Assembly (NCBI GenBank): GCA_046566185.1
Contig: JBKHXE010000127.1
Location: 1-35,364, forward strand
Source of the DNA: SCSIO-59966 sp046566185
Lineage (GTDB): Bacteria; Actinomycetota; Actinomycetes; Actinomycetales; SCSIO-59966
Direction: 5' to 3'
Length of the DNA stretch: 35,364 nucleotides
Shown here one piece after another: positions 32,016 through 35,364 of this stretch. Within the stretch, counting starts at the first letter, position 1; every line of letters begins with the position of its first letter. A program made the position numbers and the translations under genes. The notes beneath the pieces were generated by a model. The model was not told where the DNA came from. It made no database searches and saw nothing but the letters and a program-made list of their open reading frames with translations.

Positions 32016-33047
32016 GTGTCTGCCGATGCGCTGCAGTCGACCGACCACAGAGTGGACATCCTCCTCGTGGGCGCTGGGCCCGTCGGGCTCTACGGTGCCT
32101 ACTACGCCGGCGTGCGCGGGCTCTCCGTCGCGCTCATCGACTCGCTGCCGGAACCCGGGGGCCAGGTGGCGGCGATGTACCCCGAGAAGCCGATCTACGA
32201 CATCGCCGGCTTCCCCAGCGTCCGTGGCCGTGAGCTCGTCGAGAACCTCGTCACCCAGGCCGGGCAGTACCAACCGGAGTACGTCCTCGGGGACCAGGCG
32301 GTCGAGCTCGTACCGGTCCCGCAGCCTGCTGGTCCGCATCGGTTCCTGGTGTCCACCGGCTCCGGACGGAGGATCGACTGCGGCGCCGTGGTGATCACCG
32401 GGGGGATCGGGACGTTCACCCCGAGACCGCTTCCCGCGGGTGAGCAGATGCTCGGCCGGGGCCTGAACTACTTCGTGCCCTCGCTCGGTGACTACGCCGG
32501 GCGCGACGTCGTCGTGGTCGGCGGCGGCGACAGCGCGTGCGACTGGGTGCTGGCGCTCCAACCGATCGCGCGGTCAGTCACGCTCGTCCACCGGCGCAAG
32601 GCATTTCGTGCCCATGCTGCGACTGTCGACGCCGTCCGGTCCTGCGGTGCCCGGGTGGTGCTCGACGCGCAGGTCACCGCACTCCGGGGTGAGGACTGGG
32701 TCGAGGAGGTCGAGATCCGGGGCAAGGACGGGACCGTGGAGGTGGCCCCGGCGCAGCGCGTCGTGGCCGCCCTCGGCTTCCTCGCCGACCTCGGCCCCAT
32801 CCGGGGCTGGTCCCTCGACCTGCACGACAACCGCCACGTCGTCGTCGACAGCCGGATGGCGACCAACGTGCCGGGGGTCTTCGCGGCCGGCGACATCACC
32901 GACTACCCGGGCAAGGTCCGGCTGATCGCCGTCGGCTTCGGGGAGGTGGCCACGGCCGTGAACAACGCCGCGGTGCACCTCGACCCTGACGCGATGCTGT
33001 TCCCGGGCCACAGCACCGACCAGGCCCCCGTTCCCGCCGCCGTCTGA
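32016..33047 (+). CDS. Ferredoxin-NADP reductase, thioredoxin-reductase-like type
   Basis: This FAD- and NADP-binding reductase of 343 residues belongs to the TrxR-like ferredoxin-NADP reductases. The FAD motif is VGAGPVGLYGAYYAG, the NADPH site is VVVGGGDSACDWVLAL, and the second FAD motif is FAAGDITDYPGKVRLIAVGFGE. PEPGGQVAAMYPEKPIYDIAG is characteristic of this group. No CxxC redox pair is present, so it is not a thioredoxin reductase. I chose GTG 32016 because AGGAG lies 6 nt upstream; ATG 31995, overlapping the ligase stop, is the alternative. Followed at once by a ferredoxin gene, it is the probable NADPH-to-ferredoxin step that supplies BoxB in place of BoxA. Confidence 0.9.
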   Translation: MSADALQSTDHRVDILLVGAGPVGLYGAYYAGVRGLSVALIDSLPEPGGQVAAMYPEKPIYDIAGFPSVRGRELVENLVTQAGQYQPEYVLGDQAVELVPVPQPAGPHRFLVSTGSGRRIDCGAVVITGGIGTFTPRPLPAGEQMLGRGLNYFVPSLGDYAGRDVVVVGGGDSACDWVLALQPIARSVTLVHRRKAFRAHAATVDAVRSCGARVVLDAQVTALRGEDWVEEVEIRGKDGTVEVAPAQRVVAALGFLADLGPIRGWSLDLHDNRHVVVDSRMATNVPGVFAAGDITDYPGKVRLIAVGFGEVATAVNNAAVHLDPDAMLFPGHSTDQAPVPAAV

Positions 33048-33076
33048 GCCTCTGCGATCTCGAAGGGACCGTACCC

Positions 33077-33415
33077 GTGCCGTACGTCATCGGCTCCAGC
33101 TGCATCGACATCACGGACCAGTCGTGCGTGGAGGAGTGTCCCGTCGACTGCATCTACGAGGGCGACCGAAAGCTGTACATCAACCCGATGGAGTGCATCG
33201 ACTGCGGTGCCTGCGAGCCGGTCTGCCCCGTCGAGGCCATCTCGCAGGACAGGAGGGTCCCCGAGGACGAGAAGGACTTCATCACCGACAACCGGCGCTT
33301 CTTCGCCGAGCCGCTGCCCGGTCGTGACGAGCCCGTGGGTGCGCCCGGTGGAGCGCGCAAGGTGGGGCGGATCGGAGTGGACACCGAGCTCGTCACCGGG
33401 CACCCGGGGAACTGA
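33077..33415 (+). CDS. 7Fe ferredoxin (FdxA-like)
   Basis: This 112-residue ferredoxin has the Mycobacterium FdxA-type pattern. SSCIDITDQSCVEECPVDC supplies the [3Fe-4S] ligands and the remote Pro-Val-Asp-Cys, and CIDCGACEPVCPVEAI supplies the [4Fe-4S] cluster, together a 7Fe protein. A hydrophilic tail of about 50 residues follows. The start is GTG 33077 with GAAGGGA upstream. Its stop overlaps the next ATG. Between the reductase and the rest of the box operon, it is the likely direct electron donor to BoxB. Confidence 0.93.
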   Translation: MPYVIGSSCIDITDQSCVEECPVDCIYEGDRKLYINPMECIDCGACEPVCPVEAISQDRRVPEDEKDFITDNRRFFAEPLPGRDEPVGAPGGARKVGRIGVDTELVTGHPGN

Positions 33416-34278
33416 TGATCGACGGCCACCTCCTCATCGACGCCCACGTCCACGTCCCGCACTTGGAGACCCTCGCACCGGCGTGGAAGGAGTGGGCGCG
33501 GGACTTCGGGCCACCGGGGCTCCTGGAGCACGTCTGGCGGGCGGACGGCACGCCCGACCCGGCGCGGCTCGACGGCCTGCTCGCCGACGAAGGGGTCGAC
33601 GTCGCGCTGCTGTTCTGCGAGTACAGCCCGAAGGCGACCGGCTATCAAGCCTTCGACGACCTGCTGCCGATCGTCGACCACAACCCCCGCCGCTTCAGGC
33701 CGGTGGCGAACGTCAACCCGCACCTGCACTTCCCCGTCGCCGCGGAGCTGGAGCGGCAGCTGGGACTCGGTGCGGCGGCGCTCAAGCTCCACCCGGTGCA
33801 CGGCGGTTTCCGCGTCGACGACCCGGCACTGTTCCCGGCCTACTCGGTGCTGGTCGAGCGCCAGGTGCCGCTCGTCGTCCACTGCGGAACGTCGACGTTC
33901 CCGGGCTCCATGAACGAGTACGCCGACCCAGCGCTCCTGTACCCGGTCCTCCGGCACTTTCCTGAGCTCCACGTCGTGCTGGCGCACGGCGGCCGCGGCT
34001 GGTGGTACGACGCGGCGGCCTTCCTCGCTCTGTCCCACGACACCGTGTGGATCGAGCTGTCCGGGCTGCCGCCGAAGCGGCTCCCCACGTACTACGCGAA
34101 CTACGACCTGCAGCGGCTCGCGCGGCGCTGGATCTTCGGTACGGACTGGCCCGGCGTCCCGGGAACCGCGGCCAACGCGCGGGCGGTGGCCGGGCTCGGC
34201 CTCCCCGAGGAGACTGTCGCCCAGGTCCTCGGCGGCAACGCGCTGGCCGTCTACGCCGGACTCGACCCGGAGGTGTGA
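33415..34278 (+). CDS. Amidohydrolase-2 family metal-dependent hydrolase
   Basis: This TIM-barrel metallohydrolase of 287 residues is in the ACMSD/amidohydrolase-2 family. The first metal motif is DAHVHV near residue 9, KLHPVHGGFRV and VHCGTSTFPGS supply further His ligands, and IFGTDWPG contains the conserved C-terminal Asp. The ATG overlaps the ferredoxin stop. Members hydrolyse or decarboxylate cyclic and aromatic carboxylates. In this operon it could act on a lactone, a ring-opened side product or a decarboxylation substrate. The exact reaction cannot be assigned. Confidence 0.85.
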   Translation: MIDGHLLIDAHVHVPHLETLAPAWKEWARDFGPPGLLEHVWRADGTPDPARLDGLLADEGVDVALLFCEYSPKATGYQAFDDLLPIVDHNPRRFRPVANVNPHLHFPVAAELERQLGLGAAALKLHPVHGGFRVDDPALFPAYSVLVERQVPLVVHCGTSTFPGSMNEYADPALLYPVLRHFPELHVVLAHGGRGWWYDAAAFLALSHDTVWIELSGLPPKRLPTYYANYDLQRLARRWIFGTDWPGVPGTAANARAVAGLGLPEETVAQVLGGNALAVYAGLDPEV

Positions 34279-34281
34279 GGC

Positions 34282-34824
34282 ATGCCGGTCTACGCCTACG
34301 AGGGGAAGCGACCTCAGGTCGCGGCGGACGCCTACGTGCACCCCGACGCGGTGCTCATCGGCGACGTGAGGATCGGCCCGGAGGCCTCGGTGTGGCCCGG
34401 TGCGGTGCTCCGCGGGGACTGCGGCCACATCAGCGTCGGTGCGCGGACGTCGGTCCAGGACGGAACGGTCGTCCACACCACCGAGGAGTGGCCGACGGTC
34501 ATCGGCGAGGACTGCGTCGTCGGGCACAACGCGCACCTCGAGGGCTGCATCGTGGAGAGCCGCTGCCTGGTGGCCTCGATGTCCACGGTGCTCAACCGGT
34601 GTCGCATCGGCTCGTACTCGATCGTCGGCGCCGGGGCGGTCGTGACCGAGGGGACGACCGTTCCGGAGCGCTCGCTGGTGGTCGGTGTCCCGGCGCGTGT
34701 CCGGCCGCTGAGCGGGGACGCCCACATTCGACGCATCGAGGTCGGGGTCGCCCACTACGTCGATGCGGCACGCCGCCACGCCAAGGGGCTGCAGGCGGTC
34801 GACCTGTCCGAGTGCCGGCCGTAG
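34282..34824 (+). CDS. Gamma-carbonic anhydrase/PaaY-like left-handed beta-helix protein
   Basis: This hexapeptide-repeat protein of 180 residues has the gamma-carbonic anhydrase/PaaY fold. Repeats such as AYVHPDAVLIGDVRIGPEAS and VWPGAVLRGDCGHISVG form the beta-helix, and HTTEEWPTVIGEDCVVGHNA includes the His metal ligands. PaaY was shown to be a thioesterase for dead-end CoA esters in phenylacetate breakdown, so a similar rescue role in the box pathway is plausible. Carbonic anhydrase activity is the alternative. The gene starts 3 nt after the amidohydrolase stop. Confidence 0.85.
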   Translation: MPVYAYEGKRPQVAADAYVHPDAVLIGDVRIGPEASVWPGAVLRGDCGHISVGARTSVQDGTVVHTTEEWPTVIGEDCVVGHNAHLEGCIVESRCLVASMSTVLNRCRIGSYSIVGAGAVVTEGTTVPERSLVVGVPARVRPLSGDAHIRRIEVGVAHYVDAARRHAKGLQAVDLSECRP

Positions 34825-34852
34825 CGTCCGACCTGTCGAGGAGGAGACAACC

Positions 34853-35364
34853 ATGGAGCAACGGGGCATCCCCGCGAGCGAGCTGTCCGACGAGGAGCTC
34901 GAGCGTCAGGGCGCGCACGCCCACGCGACCCGGAACTGGGTCTTCCTGCACGGCACCGCGGAGCAGTACGAGCGGCACACGGAGCGCATGCTCGAGCTCG
35001 AGCGCGAGTACCTGCGCCGCCACCCGAAGCGCACCTGGCAAGGGACCGGCCAGGAGCCGACGCAGGTGGACGAGGCCACGCGGCTGAGGGCGGCGCTGCG
35101 CGGAGTGGTCCGGCAGGTCGAGGCCCTGCTGTCGGAGACCGCCGTCGCCGGTGAGCCCACGACGCCGGCGGCCATCAACGGGCGGACGCTCGACCTCCTG
35201 CGGCGGATCGCCGACGCGCCGGGTGGCAGGATGCACAAGCTGGAGGCGCACCAGGCGGCGCGCGAGGTCGGTCTCGACCGGGAGTCCCTGGCGAGGCTCT
35301 ACACCGTCGACCCCCCGCTCCTGGCGACCCAGCAGCAGGACCGGGTCATCACCGACGCCGGTCG
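34853..35364 (+). CDS. DUF6158-like protein, 5' part (3' end outside window)
   Basis: The frame is open from ATG 34853 to the window end (170 codons) with GAGGAGGA about 8 nt before the start. The first 65 residues (GIPASELSDEELERQGAHAH, then NWVFLHGTAEQY and LEREYLRRHPKRTW) resemble the small actinobacterial DUF6158 proteins, as far as I can judge from memory. Usual members seem to end soon after this; here the frame continues with a second helical region from about residue 75. The end of the frame contains DRESLARLYTVDPPLLAT. Function is unknown. Its place at the end of the box operon is the only clue. Confidence 0.65.
   Translation, partial: MEQRGIPASELSDEELERQGAHAHATRNWVFLHGTAEQYERHTERMLELEREYLRRHPKRTWQGTGQEPTQVDEATRLRAALRGVVRQVEALLSETAVAGEPTTPAAINGRTLDLLRRIADAPGGRMHKLEAHQAAREVGLDRESLARLYTVDPPLLATQQQDRVITDAG

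Noticed and set aside
11299..34824. Phenylacetate (paa) catabolic cluster
   Set aside because: PaaX-, PaaI-, PaaY- and PaaZ-like names occur, but no ring-epoxidase paaABCDE or phenylacetate-CoA ligase is present; BoxB, BoxC and benzoate-CoA ligase point to benzoyl-CoA.

Overview
This window comes from a high-GC Gram-positive bacterium, most likely an actinomycete. Coding sequence is very GC-rich, GTG starts are common, genes often overlap as ATGA or GTGA, and several start codons sit 6-8 nt after a TANNNT-type -10 box, as in leaderless actinobacterial mRNAs. The genus cannot be fixed from sequence alone. No insertion sequence, CRISPR array or rRNA was seen, and no gene-free stretch exceeds 300 bp.

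Region 1 (1-1870): the 3' part of an NAD(P)H-hydrate dehydratase gene, convergent with an AAA/DUF4143-type ATPase. Three 23-bp direct repeats lie upstream of the ATPase.

Region 2 (1873-11217): a complete selenocysteine module. tRNA-Sec, selA and selB run leftward. selD and a three-subunit formate dehydrogenase run rightward from a 38-bp shared intergenic space. The catalytic subunit gene has an in-frame TGA at 6667-6669 followed by a SECIS-like hairpin, so the locus carries the Sec synthesis and decoding genes together with their client. The enzyme looks membrane-anchored (ferredoxin-like FdhB with a C-terminal helix, NrfD-like FdhC) with a cytoplasmic active site, because FdhA has no Tat signal.

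Region 3 (11299-35364): aerobic degradation of aromatic acids as CoA thioesters. It holds (a) an SDR, a 3-hydroxyacyl-CoA dehydrogenase and a BoxD-type semialdehyde dehydrogenase; (b) a PaaX-family repressor divergent from a salicylyl-CoA-hydroxylase-like monooxygenase, an NDP-forming CoA ligase and an aryl-AMP ligase; (c) a five-gene branched-chain-amino-acid-type ABC importer; (d) BoxB benzoyl-CoA epoxidase; (e) a second PaaX repressor; (f) an operon of BoxC, benzoate-CoA ligase, an FNR-type reductase, a 7Fe ferredoxin, an amidohydrolase, a gamma-carbonic-anhydrase/PaaY-like protein and a partial DUF6158-like gene. The implied flow is import, CoA activation, then either 5-hydroxylation (salicylate branch) or BoxB epoxidation, BoxC ring opening, BoxD oxidation and beta-oxidation-like steps. 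BoxA is absent; the reductase/ferredoxin pair probably replaces it. A promoter element (AACGTGCTACA-N6-TGACG and variants) recurs before boxB, boxC and the importer, suggesting shared control.
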